From CAYHHI01 sp964356335 (lineage in GTDB: Bacteria > Arandabacterota > Arandabacteria > Arandabacterales > Arandabacteraceae): DNA of 64,000 nucleotides. The stretch covers positions 62,001-126,000 of the forward strand of contig CAYHHI010000001.1 in assembly GCA_964356335.1 (NCBI GenBank). Reading direction: 5' to 3'. Shown piece by piece: positions 49,391-57,990 of this stretch (within the stretch, counting starts at the first letter, position 1; the number at the start of each line of letters is the position of its first letter). The notes beneath the pieces are model-generated. The model was not told where the DNA came from. It made no database searches and was given only the letters and a program-made list of their open reading frames with translations. A program made the position numbers and the translations under genes.

Positions 49391-49837
49391 TCAGTCGCCT
49401 CTGTAACTGCCGGCTCTCTGTATCACGATCCTGAAGTCCACCGCGTCTGGGTTGGATGCTATTTGCTCAAATGACCTGATCTCACCTGATTCAAGCGGCA
49501 GCGGGGTCCACGGAGCTGGATCATCCAATTCATATCCCTTGGCGTCACGGAACTTGACCTTGATCTCGGCGTTGATTGTCTTGCCCGTGAGATTCTTCAG
49601 GCGGCACCTGGCTCGCAGCAGGCCGTTGATCTCGTCCTGACTTATATCAAGCACACCTACGGAGTTCTTGAGATCCAGGTTCTTGTAAATGACCTTTTCA
49701 GTGTCTTCAAGTGCCGGCCTGGCCGGCTGGGTAGCACGATAGGCCCCACCGCATCCGAGCACAAAAAGACAAAATGAGAGCACGCATAGTATCACGGCCC
49801 TTGCCCCGCGGCGACCATCCAACGATTTGGTATACAC
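49391..49837 (-). CDS. YcfL/DUF1425-like lipoprotein
   Basis: 149 aa starting with GTG at 49837, chosen because AGGAGGAG lies directly upstream. Signal peptide with lipobox LFVLGCGG. The mature domain is an immunoglobulin-like beta-sandwich: GLLRARCRLKNLTGKTINAEIKVKF, then DAKGYELDDPAPWTPLPLESGEIRSF, as in DUF1425 (E. coli YcfL). It is next to the LpoB-like gene, as ycfL is in E. coli, but in the opposite gene order. Envelope function, exact role unknown. Confidence 0.8.
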   Translation of the reverse strand: MYTKSLDGRRGARAVILCVLSFCLFVLGCGGAYRATQPARPALEDTEKVIYKNLDLKNSVGVLDISQDEINGLLRARCRLKNLTGKTINAEIKVKFRDAKGYELDDPAPWTPLPLESGEIRSFEQIASNPDAVDFRIVIQRAGSYRGD

Positions 49838-50019
49838 GATCGGCTCCTCCTACCAGGTTAAAGCTTCTTCTGAACTGGGTGTCCGGATGTAACCTCTTCG
49901 ACTGCTTTGCGGACGGCCGCGACCCTCCAGAATCATGACAGGGCAGGGATCAGACTCGCCGTGAACAACGTCCGTGCCGTCACTGCCTCCCCTGTCTGTG
50001 GCTATATTGACCGGTCAGA

Positions 50020-50625
50020 TCACCACCCAATACCAGGTTTGGTGTACATCTTCTTGATCTCGAAATCTTCCGCCCACACAACTTCGTCCGTCTCGACATC
50101 CGTCAGCTTCATTGACAGCCGGTAGTAGTTGAGTTTGGTCTTGCCTTCGGTCTTCTTTATGCCGCCAAGTTCTCCATAGAGGAAGTAATCGGCGCCAAGC
50201 GCCTTTCCCGCGGATTTGGCCTTGTCAGGATCGATGAAACCGCTGCCACCCAGATCGAATTCCGCCACCATATCCCTTATCCGTGTGCGATCGACAAAGC
50301 GCAGTGTGCCCGCCCTGAGCAACTCCACCTGGAGCTTGTCAGCAATCATATCGGTATCGATGTGCTCTGAAGTCTTGTTGTCAACACGGAGCAATGCCAC
50401 TATTGCTGCTGGAGATTCCGGCCCCCTGATCTTCACCAGCCGGGATTGCAGTGAATTGTACATGGACTGTGCCATCGTTCGCATGTCCGTGTCGCTGAAG
50501 TCCGCGCCCATCTGCATGGTCTCGCCTGGGGCCACATAGACGGACTTGCCGGCACAGCCGACCATGAATACGGTCACGCTGCAAAGCACCGTCAAACATA
50601 AGCTTCTAAGCAATCTCGCATCCAT
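50020..50625 (-). CDS. lpoB: LpoB-like penicillin-binding-protein activator lipoprotein
   Basis: 201 aa. Signal peptide with lipobox FMVGCAGK (Cys 24), so outer-membrane or inner-leaflet lipidated. The TolB-N-like domain of LpoB follows: DFSDTDMRTMAQSMYNSL, VALLRVDNKTSEHIDTDMIADKLQVELLRAG, FVDRTRIRDMVAEFDLGGSGFIDPDKA, GADYFLYGEL and YRLSMKLTDVETDEVVWAEDFEIKK. LpoB proteins stimulate the bifunctional PBP1b during peptidoglycan synthesis in proteobacteria; here the PBP partner is not in the window. SD AGGAGAATAAGAGGA. It is the third gene of a four-gene envelope cluster. Confidence 0.88.
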   Translation of the reverse strand: MDARLLRSLCLTVLCSVTVFMVGCAGKSVYVAPGETMQMGADFSDTDMRTMAQSMYNSLQSRLVKIRGPESPAAIVALLRVDNKTSEHIDTDMIADKLQVELLRAGTLRFVDRTRIRDMVAEFDLGGSGFIDPDKAKSAGKALGADYFLYGELGGIKKTEGKTKLNYYRLSMKLTDVETDEVVWAEDFEIKKMYTKPGIGW

Positions 50626-50650
50626 TCCTCTTATTCTCCTGTTGGATGAC

Positions 50651-51403
50651 CTACCAGCTGAAAGAACCCTTCTTGGCTGCGTCCTTGAACTGGCCCGCGG
50701 CCTTTTCTGCCAGATGCTTCGCCGCCTTGCTTATCGCCCCCTCGCGACTGACATCCATTTGCCTTCTCTCTTCCGAAAACGACGCAACCACCTGACCGCT
50801 AGACGTGCTGACACCGACTACGTCGAGATTCACGCGAAACGACTTCTGCTTGCCGAGCTTCTCGTTTGTGTTGACGTCTGCGGTCAAGTCTTCAACCTGG
50901 AAGCGCGCCAAGAAAACGTAGTCGGCCTTGGATTCCTTTGCCTTTGCTATGGCAGCAGATCTGTCAAGGTCCCAGCACGCCTGGGTAATATCAATCTGCA
51001 ATACCACCGACTTGCCGTCCTTATTCTTGAACGTAAGTTCACTCCCCGGGCCGACCTCGGCATAGATTCTTCCAGCGCGAAGATCAGTCTCCCCCTGTGT
51101 CGCGACCAGACTGTACTTTAGATCCTCTCGACTCACGAGCGGGGCATCGCCCGCCAGGGAGACGTGCATGCCTTCCTTGACGAAAGCAGATAGAATCTTC
51201 TCCCCCAGGAAACCCGGCATCACCGCGGGCCCACATGGCCCACGGAACTCCACGCAATAGAGTGCCTCCGCCGGGGTCTTGGGAGCCTTGGCCGAGCCCA
51301 CGTCGGCGCCTTCAGGCTTCTGGCTGAAGGCGGGAAGAGCCAAGCCAACAGCCACCAACACAAACATAACCAGCCTCATCAAGGTCCGATTCCGCAAATC
51401 CAT
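50651..51403 (-). CDS. Secreted CsgG/LPP20-like envelope protein of the LpoB cluster
   Basis: 250 aa from the ATG at 51403 (AGGGGGTGAAGG upstream). Signal peptide LVMFVLVAVGLALPAFSQ. The rest alternates strands and helices: SAAIAKAKESKADYVFLARFQVEDL, SFRVNLDVVGVSTSSGQVVASFSEERRQMDVSREGAISKAAKHLAEKAAGQ. This last part recalls the repeats of FlgT/CsgG/LPP20-type envelope lipoproteins, but no lipobox is present. The order barrel - this gene - lpoB - ycfL-like with gaps of 34, 25 and 182 bp suggests one transcript. Exact function unknown. Confidence 0.7.
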   Translation of the reverse strand: MDLRNRTLMRLVMFVLVAVGLALPAFSQKPEGADVGSAKAPKTPAEALYCVEFRGPCGPAVMPGFLGEKILSAFVKEGMHVSLAGDAPLVSREDLKYSLVATQGETDLRAGRIYAEVGPGSELTFKNKDGKSVVLQIDITQACWDLDRSAAIAKAKESKADYVFLARFQVEDLTADVNTNEKLGKQKSFRVNLDVVGVSTSSGQVVASFSEERRQMDVSREGAISKAAKHLAEKAAGQFKDAAKKGSFSW

Positions 51404-51437
51404 TGCAGCCTTCACCCCCTGTCGTTTCAGGGATGGC

Positions 51438-52016
51438 CTAGAAAGCCAGACCAATCCCAACCTCGACGTCGAGGTTCTTATAGTCGGTCTTGTCGTTAAT
51501 CACCTGCTGATCATATCGGATTCCAAAATCAAAGAAGGTATTGGCCATAGCCTCAGGTCTCATCGTATACCCGAGCATGACTGAGTATGCGAAATACATT
51601 CGAGTATCATCTTTGTTATCGGCCAGATAACAAGGGCCGACCTTTTCCTTACAGCCGAACATGTTGACCGTTGGCCCGGCGCCGACCGCAATGTAAGGTG
51701 TACCCGAGCCCTCCGGAGCCAAGGGGAAATAAGCCATAATCCTCATGGGATACTGGACCAATTCACTGTTCCCATCGTCGGTGTGCAGCCCGGCTACGCC
51801 CGCCTGCAATCCAATCGACATCGAGCTGCCCGTCGCAAATCTAAGCGTGAGTCGACCTTGGGGGCCCGTGCTCCAGAAATCACTCAGCCCCCCAACGGGC
51901 GTTGACGTGCCCCCCGAAACCAGCACATGAGTGGTGTTCTCATAGGTTTGACCGACAGCAGTAGCTGGTAACAGGGTTCCAAGCAGAATGGCCGTGATGA
52001 CAAGTCTAGGTATCAT
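51438..52016 (-). CDS. Outer-membrane beta-barrel protein, first gene of the LpoB cluster
   Basis: 192 aa; the ATG at 52016 follows AGAAGGAG. Signal peptide LVITAILLGTLLPATAVGQ. Barrel strands: THVLVSGGTSTPVGG, GRLTLRFATGSSMSIGLQAGVAG, MRIMAYFPLA, PYIAVGAGPTVNMFG, RMYFAYSVMLGYTMRP, NTFFDFGIRYDQQV and VEVGIGLAF with terminal Phe. Two cysteines in one loop (GCKEKVGPCY) could form a disulfide. Small barrel of unknown function. Confidence 0.78.
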   Translation of the reverse strand: MIPRLVITAILLGTLLPATAVGQTYENTTHVLVSGGTSTPVGGLSDFWSTGPQGRLTLRFATGSSMSIGLQAGVAGLHTDDGNSELVQYPMRIMAYFPLAPEGSGTPYIAVGAGPTVNMFGCKEKVGPCYLADNKDDTRMYFAYSVMLGYTMRPEAMANTFFDFGIRYDQQVINDKTDYKNLDVEVGIGLAF

Positions 52017-52097
52017 ATGGAACACTCCTTCTGCGGAGATTCGCTCGCGCTCCCGCTTCCGTCGCCATGTGGGGCAAGGACTAGCGAACTGGTCGGC

Positions 52098-52127
52098 AGA
52101 TTACACCCCAGATCGCTGGATTGTCAA
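52098..52127 (-). promoter_or_regulatory. Sigma-70-like promoter of the LpoB cluster
   Basis: On the minus strand TTGACA (52127-52122), an 18-bp spacer, TAATCT (52103-52098), about 80 nt before the ATG at 52016. Confidence 0.55.
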
Positions 52128-52139
52128 GGCATTTGTAGG

Positions 52140-52386
52140 TCGAGCCCAGTCGAGTCGCGAAGACCATCGCACAATGTCCCACGACAACCTGCACCTTTGG
52201 GGCATCCGCCAATTCTGTGGTATTCCAGTAGCGCCGGAAGCATAATAGGAGATGATTTCCGGGCCGGGCCTTGCGGTGGCGGTGCATCGCTGGAGGTGCC
52301 GAGCCGGCGGATCGCCCGGAGGGCATGTAGTTCTAACCGAAGGGCCTCCGGCGGCGAGGCACCGATAGCTTTACCGTGAGGAGCTT
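52140..52386. repeat. Dispersed intergenic repeat copy in a divergent region
   Basis: Within the gene-free stretch 52017-52386. The segment 52297-52370 holds the family right half: GAGCCGGCGGATCGCCCGGA, a loop with ATGTAGTTCTAACC (reverse complement of the GAACTACAT core) and GGCCTCCGGCGGCGAGGCACC. It is nearly colinear with 54005-54075 and with the 162-bp units at 29082. The inner arms CCGGAGGGC/GGCCTCCGG pair as a hairpin. Confidence 0.75.
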
Positions 52387-53472
52387 ATGAGAATCACGTT
52401 CATCTTGCCGGGCTATGCCTGGAGACCCATGGGTGGTTTCAGGGTAGTCTATGAATACGCGAATAGACTTGTCGGCCGGGGGCATGCGGTGACGGTCGTA
52501 CACCCAAGGCGCATGTCAGGACACACACCTTCGCCGCCTCATGGTATTCTTGCTCATATGCGGGAGAGATTGCGGCGCGCTCGCAACCTCTTTCTCATAC
52601 CGAGAGTGCGTTGGAATCCTATTGATCGGCGGATCAAGATGCTCTATGTCCCCGAGCCCACTGCGAAGCATATCCCGGATGGCGACGCCGTATTCGCCAC
52701 AGCCTGGCAGACCGCGGAATATGTGCTGGACTACCCGCAGGAAAAGGGGGCGAAATTCTATCTGATACAGAGTTATGAGGTCTGGAGCGGGCCGAAAGAG
52801 CGAGTGGATGCGACCTGGCGTGCCCCCTTTAAGAAGGTCGTAATCGCACAGTGGCTTTACGATAAGGGCGTCGAGCTCGGAGCCCTTGCAAGCGGGATGA
52901 TTCATATTCCCAATGGGATGGATCACACCCGATACAGGGTTTTGCTGCCTATCGACAATCGTCCACCTCGGGTAGCAATGATGCACAGCCGTCTTAGCGT
53001 GAAGGGTGGGCAGGATGGCTTGCATGCCATAGGATCAGCAAAGGCCAGAGTGCCGCACCTCGAAGCTCTTGTCTTCGGCACTGACGCACGCCCCAGGGGC
53101 CTTCCTGGCTGGATTAGGTACTTCCGGGATCCGCCTCAGTCCGATCTCATCAGGAATATCTACAATGAAAGCAGCATCTATCTGTGTCCAAGCTTGACCG
53201 AAGGCTGGGCACTGCCTCCCGCGGAGGCCATGGCTTGCGGATGTGCACTGGTCTCGACGGACATAGGCGGGGTCCATGATTATGCCGAACATGAGGCAAC
53301 GGCCCTGCTGTCCCCTGCCGGCAACCCCCAGGCCTTGGCAGACAGCATAGTCCGCGCGGTCTCGGATGATGACCTGAGAGTGAGACTTGCCAAGGCTGGC
53401 AATGCGCGCATCCAGGAATTCACCTGGGAAAGGAGCACAGACCTTCTTGAAGGGTTCTTGAGTCGAGATTGA
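52387..53472 (+). CDS. Family-4 glycosyltransferase
   Basis: 361 aa, GT-B fold. N-terminal MRITFILPGYAWRPMGGFRVVYEYANRL (acceptor domain with Gly-rich loop). C-terminal donor domain: SRLSVKGGQDGL, then PSLTEGWALPPAEAMACGCALVSTD (the E-x7-E motif of GT4) and GGVHDYAEHEATALLSP. It transfers a sugar from a nucleotide-sugar to a surface glycan or lipid in the cytoplasm. SD GAGGAG. No polysaccharide cluster surrounds it. Confidence 0.9.
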   Translation: MRITFILPGYAWRPMGGFRVVYEYANRLVGRGHAVTVVHPRRMSGHTPSPPHGILAHMRERLRRARNLFLIPRVRWNPIDRRIKMLYVPEPTAKHIPDGDAVFATAWQTAEYVLDYPQEKGAKFYLIQSYEVWSGPKERVDATWRAPFKKVVIAQWLYDKGVELGALASGMIHIPNGMDHTRYRVLLPIDNRPPRVAMMHSRLSVKGGQDGLHAIGSAKARVPHLEALVFGTDARPRGLPGWIRYFRDPPQSDLIRNIYNESSIYLCPSLTEGWALPPAEAMACGCALVSTDIGGVHDYAEHEATALLSPAGNPQALADSIVRAVSDDDLRVRLAKAGNARIQEFTWERSTDLLEGFLSRD

Positions 53473-53538
53473 CCAGTGTGCAGGGAAGTACAGCCGAGTG
53501 TGTGACGATCTTCTGACAAGTCTCACGGGAGGAAAATC

Positions 53539-53883
53539 ATGGGATCACGCCTGGATGAATTTCAAGCATACCGTGAAAAGATGAATGAGAGAATCCTAGG
53601 CTGTGGCCACATGGGTACTAAGCGCTTCTTCAGGCTGGATAGCGCTGCCTACGAAGATGCGGCATTGCCCGGGAAGACCAAGGAACTACTGGGCCTTGCG
53701 GCATCAGCGGTTCTTCGGTGCAACGACTGCATCGACTACCACCTGATCCAATGCGTCAAGGCCGGATACAGCGATGCAGAACTCCATGATGCACTCAACG
53801 TGGCATTAGTCGTCGGTGGGAGCATAGTAATTCCCCACTTGCGCCATGCTTATGAGACGATAGAACTGCTGAGGCAGGAATAG
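53539..53883 (+). CDS. AhpD/carboxymuconolactone decarboxylase-like peroxidase
   Basis: 114 aa, normal for the compact CMD family. The redox motif is RCNDCIDYHLIQCVKAGYSDAEL, i.e. CxxC followed by His four residues on, as in AhpD. The helical remainder (LALPGKTKELLGLAASAVL) is standard. It likely reduces peroxides or acts as a thiol-disulfide carrier in the cytoplasm. GGGAGGAAAATC precedes the ATG. It has its own short transcript, 66 bp after the GT4 gene. Confidence 0.9.
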   Translation: MGSRLDEFQAYREKMNERILGCGHMGTKRFFRLDSAAYEDAALPGKTKELLGLAASAVLRCNDCIDYHLIQCVKAGYSDAELHDALNVALVVGGSIVIPHLRHAYETIELLRQE

Positions 53884-54099
53884 AACGATAGCAGCGGTGC
53901 TTTCGGCCTCGCGGGGGCTGGTCTCCGGCTCAGAACTACATTCGCCTCCGATCCAGCTCCCGCTTCGGCCCTTCCCGAAGGCTCTACCCGTGCGTTGCCA
54001 TAGATGCCGAGCCGACGGATAGCCCGAAGGGCATGGGGTTCTAACCGAAGGGCATCCGCCGACAAGGCACAAGGGCGCGGGCACGCCACCAAAAACCGC
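53884..54099. repeat. Dispersed intergenic repeat copy with inverted cores
   Basis: Part of the gene-free stretch 53884-54229. It contains the core forward near 53929 (CTCAGAACTACATTCGCCTC) and reversed near 54033 (GGGGTTCTAACCGAAGGGC), about 100 bp apart. It ends with the GAGCCGACGGATAGCCCGAA...CATCCGCCGACAAGGCAC block shared with 52297-52370. The whole could fold as a long imperfect hairpin. Confidence 0.75.
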
Positions 54100-54128
54100 T
54101 TGACTTGCCACGGGTCCTGAGTTAACCT
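54100..54128 (+). promoter_or_regulatory. Sigma-70-like promoter of gdhA
   Basis: TTGACT at 54100-54105, 17-bp spacer, TAACCT at 54123-54128. The leader is about 95 nt. The element directly follows the repeat copy. Confidence 0.55.
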
Positions 54129-54229
54129 CACTCGATCACTCAGTCAAAAACATATCCTTTGTTTCCGATTCCAGAGCACATTACGCTGGACTAGGCGGTG
54201 TCTTGGACACCTCAGCCAAGGGGGAAGAT

Positions 54230-55591
54230 ATGGCGGATTACGTCAGTGATTTGATGGCATGGGTGAAGTCGAAGAACCCTGCTGAGCCCGAATTTCACCA
54301 GGCAGTCGAGGAGGTTGCAAGATCGGTTGCCGTCGTGTTGGAGCGTCGTCCTGAGTATCGCAAGGCAAAGATCCTCGAGCGCATAATTGAGCCCGAGCGC
54401 GTTATCATGTTTCGGGTGCCATGGATGGATGACAGCGGCAACACCCACGTGAACCGGGGCTTCAGGATTGAGATGAATAGCGCCATAGGACCCTACAAAG
54501 GGGGCCTTCGCTTCCACCCCACGGTCAACCTGGGCATACTCAAGTTCCTTGCCTTCGAGCAGGTCTTCAAGAACTCTCTCACGACCCTTCCCATGGGGGG
54601 CGGCAAAGGTGGGAGTGACTTTGATCCCAAAGGCAAGAGTGACAATGAAGTGATGAGATTTTGCCAGAGCTTCATGAGTGAGCTCTTCCGCCACATCGGG
54701 CCTAACACCGATGTGCCTGCCGGGGACATCGGAGTCGGAGGACGCGAAATCGGCTTCATGTTCGGGCAGTATAAGAAGCTCCGCAATGAGTTCACCGGCG
54801 TTTTGACCGGCAAGGGTCTGAAATGGGGCGGATCGCTGATCCGTCCGGAGGCTACCGGGTATGGAGCCGTATATTTCGCTTCGGAGATGCTTGCTACCAG
54901 AAACGAGACCCTGAAGGGCAAGACATGCCTCGTCTCCGGAGGCGGCAACGTTGCGCAGTACACCGTAGAGAAAATCAATCAGCTCGGTGGAAAAGCCGTC
55001 ACCTTGTCAGATTCCAACGGTTACATCTATGATCCGGAGGGAATCGACGACAAGAAACTGGCTTTCATAAAGGATCTGAAGAACGTACGCCGAGGCCGCA
55101 TCAAGGATTATGCGGATAAGTTCAAGACAGCCACCTTCACTCCGATAGATAGCAGCTTGGGGTACAACCCTCTGTGGAATCAGAAGGCGCATTGTGCATT
55201 CCCCAGCGCGACCCAGAACGAGATAAACCGCAAGGATGCCGAGAATCTTGTTAAGAACGGCGTGTACGTCGTGTCAGAAGGCGCCAACATGCCGACCACC
55301 CCCGACGGAGTGGAGGTGTTCCTCGATGCAAAGATTCTCTATGGCCCCGGCAAGGCTGCAAATGCAGGTGGAGTGTCCTGTTCCGGACTGGAAATGTCAC
55401 AGAACAGCCTGCGTCTCAGCTGGACCAGGGATGAGGTCGACAGCCGGCTGCATCAGATCATGAAGGACATTCACAAGACGTGCGTGGAGGCCGCGGCGGC
55501 CTTCGGCGCGCCGGGCAATTACGTGAATGGCGCGAACATCGGCGGCTTCCTCAAGGTGGCCGACGCGATGCTCGACCAGGGGCTGGTCTAA
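54230..55591 (+). CDS. gdhA: NADP-type glutamate dehydrogenase
   Basis: 453 aa; the ATG at 54230 has AAGGGGGAAGAT upstream. Hexameric GDH of the short bacterial class: K90 (PYKGGLRFHP), K114 and catalytic K126 in PMGGGKGGSDFDPKGK, the catalytic Asp in PAGDIGVGGREIGFMFG, and the Rossmann loop CLVSGGGNVAQYT. It interconverts glutamate with 2-oxoglutarate and ammonia. Paired with glutamine synthetase (57987-59420) it handles ammonia assimilation, or in catabolism it regenerates 2-oxoglutarate for transaminations feeding IOR. Single gene with its own promoter and terminator. Confidence 0.97.
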   Translation: MADYVSDLMAWVKSKNPAEPEFHQAVEEVARSVAVVLERRPEYRKAKILERIIEPERVIMFRVPWMDDSGNTHVNRGFRIEMNSAIGPYKGGLRFHPTVNLGILKFLAFEQVFKNSLTTLPMGGGKGGSDFDPKGKSDNEVMRFCQSFMSELFRHIGPNTDVPAGDIGVGGREIGFMFGQYKKLRNEFTGVLTGKGLKWGGSLIRPEATGYGAVYFASEMLATRNETLKGKTCLVSGGGNVAQYTVEKINQLGGKAVTLSDSNGYIYDPEGIDDKKLAFIKDLKNVRRGRIKDYADKFKTATFTPIDSSLGYNPLWNQKAHCAFPSATQNEINRKDAENLVKNGVYVVSEGANMPTTPDGVEVFLDAKILYGPGKAANAGGVSCSGLEMSQNSLRLSWTRDEVDSRLHQIMKDIHKTCVEAAAAFGAPGNYVNGANIGGFLKVADAMLDQGLV

Positions 55592-55613
55592 GCTCAGTCC
55601 AAGCGGGTAAGCG

Positions 55614-55646
55614 AAAACGCGGGAGGCTTGTTCCTCCCGCGTTTTT
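55614..55646 (+). terminator. Rho-independent terminator of gdhA
   Basis: Perfect stem AAAACGCGGGAGG / CCTCCCGCGTTTT with a 6-nt loop (CTTGTT), ending in a T5 tract. 22 nt after the stop codon. The strongest intrinsic terminator seen in the window. Confidence 0.92.
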
Positions 55647-55657
55647 GTAGTATCCAG

Positions 55658-56665
55658 TCATTCGGAGACTATGTTGAGCTCGTTGCCGCACTTACGGCAT
55701 TCCCGGCCGTCGAGGCCTGTGTTCTTTGAGCAGAACCCCGACCGCTCGATCGCCTTTGCCCCGCAGGTAGGACAATAGGTGTTCTCATACCTGCCTGCCG
55801 GCAGATTCCCCGCATAGACATATCTGAGACCACTCGCTTTGCCGATCTCGGCGGCCTCAAATATGGTGTCCGATGCAGTGGAATCCGCGTCATAGCGCTT
55901 GTAGGCGGGGTGAAACCTCGAGACGTGCCACGGTATTTCTCGAGATACGGAGGCGATAAAGTCAGCGATTTGCTTGAGTTCGTCCCTGCCATCATTCTCG
56001 CCGGGTATCACAAGCGTTGTGATCTCAATGAAGATGCCCCTTGCGTGCATGAGCCTGATGGCTTTGAGGACGGGAGCCAGCCTCGCACCACACCGGTTCT
56101 TGTAGAAATCATCGCTGAAGGACTTGAGGTCAATGTTGGCGGCATCTATCACTTCCGCCATCTTGTCGATGGTCTCGGGTGTCTGGTAACCGTTGGTGAC
56201 GAAGATGTTCTTGAGCCCCGCCCGCCTCGCGAGTTTGGCCGTGTCATAGGCAAACTCAAAGAAGATCGTGGGCTCGGTGTAGGTGTAGGAGATGCTCTCG
56301 CACTTGTAGGATCTTGCCTCGGCCACAACCTGTTCGGGCGTGAAGTCCTCACCGTAGATCGAGCCGTCCCCATGCGTCATCTGGGAGATCTGCCAGTTCT
56401 GGCAGAAATCGCAGAAAAAATTGCAGCCTGGCGTGGCTATTGAATACGAACGCGTGCCGGGAAGGAAGTTGTAAAGAGGTTTTTTCTCGATGGGGTCTAT
56501 GGCGCGCGATATCAGCTTCCCGTAAACCAGCGTATACAGCCTCCCCGTGGAGTTGAACCTCACACCGCAGAGCCCGCGCTTGCTGTCTTCGATGACACAG
56601 CGATGGGCGCAGAGAAAACAAAGCAGCACTCCATTCTTGCTTTTCCACAGGATCGCTTCTCTCAT
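55658..56665 (-). CDS. amrS: AmmeMemoRadiSam-system radical SAM enzyme
   Basis: 335 aa. Radical SAM cluster motif TPGCNFFCDFCQNW (C81, C85, C88), preceded by a Cys-rich N-terminal stretch (LCFLCAHRCVIEDSKRGLCGVR) typical of AmrS/PflA-like proteins. TYTEPTIFFEFAYD, VTNGYQ and DLKSFSDDFYK follow. A C-terminal rubredoxin-like zinc motif (YCPTCG...CRKCGNEL) closes the protein. The family modifies an unknown substrate together with AMMECR1 and Memo proteins, which are not in this window. AAGGGA precedes the ATG. It is convergent with gdhA. Confidence 0.93.
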   Translation of the reverse strand: MREAILWKSKNGVLLCFLCAHRCVIEDSKRGLCGVRFNSTGRLYTLVYGKLISRAIDPIEKKPLYNFLPGTRSYSIATPGCNFFCDFCQNWQISQMTHGDGSIYGEDFTPEQVVAEARSYKCESISYTYTEPTIFFEFAYDTAKLARRAGLKNIFVTNGYQTPETIDKMAEVIDAANIDLKSFSDDFYKNRCGARLAPVLKAIRLMHARGIFIEITTLVIPGENDGRDELKQIADFIASVSREIPWHVSRFHPAYKRYDADSTASDTIFEAAEIGKASGLRYVYAGNLPAGRYENTYCPTCGAKAIERSGFCSKNTGLDGRECRKCGNELNIVSE

Positions 56666-56751
56666 GACAGGTCCCTTGAGTATCCTACTCCGTCAGCCAC
56701 ACAAAGTAAAGCGGAGGAGATACCAGGGTGAGGAGGTGGACCAAGGAAAGA

Positions 56752-56779
56752 TTGACAACCGCTCAGGTCGCAGTAAGAT
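56752..56779 (+). promoter_or_regulatory. Sigma-70-like promoter of the ferritin-like gene
   Basis: TTGACA at 56752-56757, a 16-bp spacer, TAAGAT at 56774-56779. Confidence 0.55.
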
Positions 56780-56865
56780 ACAGGTGACAGACTTGATGGG
56801 CCCTCTGGGTCAGATTGGCGACCACCCTTACCGCGGTTGGGACCGAGGACTCGAGGAGGCAGGCG

Positions 56866-57318
56866 ATGCCGCTTTCACCATTCGAAGAGATCATCACCTT
56901 CGCAATAGCCAAGGAAAAGGAGTCAGTGAACTTCTATGAGGACCTTGCCAGGAAGATAGAAAACACTGAGATGAAGGAAGGTATTCTCTCGATGGCCGAC
57001 GAGGAGAGAAAGCATGAAAAGCTCCTTAAGGGATTGACTCCTAAGCATATCCAGTTCGCCAAGGGACCCTCGCAGCCGGATCTGAAGATAAGCGATTACC
57101 TTGTCGATCTGGAGCCATCCAGGGACCTCTCCTACCAGGAGCTTCTCATCATTGCGATGAAGCGTGAGGAGAAGGCTTACGCCCTTTACGCCGACCTCGA
57201 GCAAAGAGCAGCAGATGCAGCTACCCGCAGGCTCTTCACCTTGCTAAAGGGCGAAGAACTGAAACACAAAACCAAACTCGAAAAGGAGTATGAAGGCCGC
57301 GTCCTGTGGGAGGGCTAG
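56866..57318 (+). CDS. Rubrerythrin-like ferritin-fold protein without rubredoxin domain
   Basis: 150 aa from the ATG at 56866 (GAGGAGGCAGG upstream; the longer frame adds 17 unlikely residues). Four-helix bundle with the di-iron carboxylate ligands: EKESVNFYEDLA, ADEERKHEKLL (ExxH), REEKAYALYADLE and GEELKHKTKLE (ExxH). This is the erythrin-only class, common in anaerobes, proposed to reduce peroxide or store iron. The electron donor is not adjacent. Own promoter. Confidence 0.9.
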   Translation: MPLSPFEEIITFAIAKEKESVNFYEDLARKIENTEMKEGILSMADEERKHEKLLKGLTPKHIQFAKGPSQPDLKISDYLVDLEPSRDLSYQELLIIAMKREEKAYALYADLEQRAADAATRRLFTLLKGEELKHKTKLEKEYEGRVLWEG

Positions 57319-57354
57319 AGCCTTTTAGTGGAAGCGGCCCATGCACCCAAACCC

Positions 57355-57990
57355 ATGCCGATATCGATGCGAGATGTCTCCCGGACCCTTGTCATCTGCG
57401 TTGCCGGCGCCCTCTTCCTGTCCTCCCCCTCCCTGGCCCTGAGAAAGGCCTCGGCCGAGGCCGGCTACGTCGCGACTTCAGTCTCCAAGTACGCATCCGG
57501 GTTGGTATACGGAGTAGGCATAATGGAGGGCACTGGAAGATTCGGCTTCGGGTTATCTTTATTGAGGTTTGCCAATTCCACGTCCTATGAGAAACCCATA
57601 AAGTCAGGCGCTGGAGAGATAATATACAGATATCAAGAGGACTTCTCGGATTTCTATGTCAGCATCTTAGGCACTTACATGCGAGACAATTCGAAGAAAG
57701 GAACGCTCATGATCGCCGGCCTGGGCCCCCAGGTTCATTTCCTTGCGGCGACCAAGCAATACATTCTCGAGAAAGTCTCGATAACCGCACACGAAGCTCG
57801 GCTCGGCATGGGCGCCGTGCTGCGTTACGAGAGAGTAATGGGAATGTTCGGCAATACCACGATTTTTGTGGGCGCCGCGTGGTCCTGGATGCAGTCAGGC
57901 ATTGAGGTCGTAGGCGAGGGCGAATATGCGCCGCCGGCAGAGGGCATGACCTCAGGGACAATCACTGCGGGCTTGGCTTTCCCGCTTTAG
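57355..57990 (+). CDS. Putative small outer-membrane beta-barrel protein
   Basis: About 211 aa; start uncertain (ATGs at 57355 and 57367, GTG at 57328), with no clear SD. Signal peptide TLVICVAGALFLSSPSLA. The rest has barrel-like strands: GLVYGVGIMEGTGRFGFGLSLL, FYVSILGTYM, TLMIAGLGPQVHFLA, ARLGMGAVLRYERV, TIFVGAAWSWMQ, SGTITAGLAFPL. No family recognised. Its stop overlaps the glutamine synthetase stop by 4 bp (convergent). Confidence 0.65.
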   Translation: MPISMRDVSRTLVICVAGALFLSSPSLALRKASAEAGYVATSVSKYASGLVYGVGIMEGTGRFGFGLSLLRFANSTSYEKPIKSGAGEIIYRYQEDFSDFYVSILGTYMRDNSKKGTLMIAGLGPQVHFLAATKQYILEKVSITAHEARLGMGAVLRYERVMGMFGNTTIFVGAAWSWMQSGIEVVGEGEYAPPAEGMTSGTITAGLAFPL

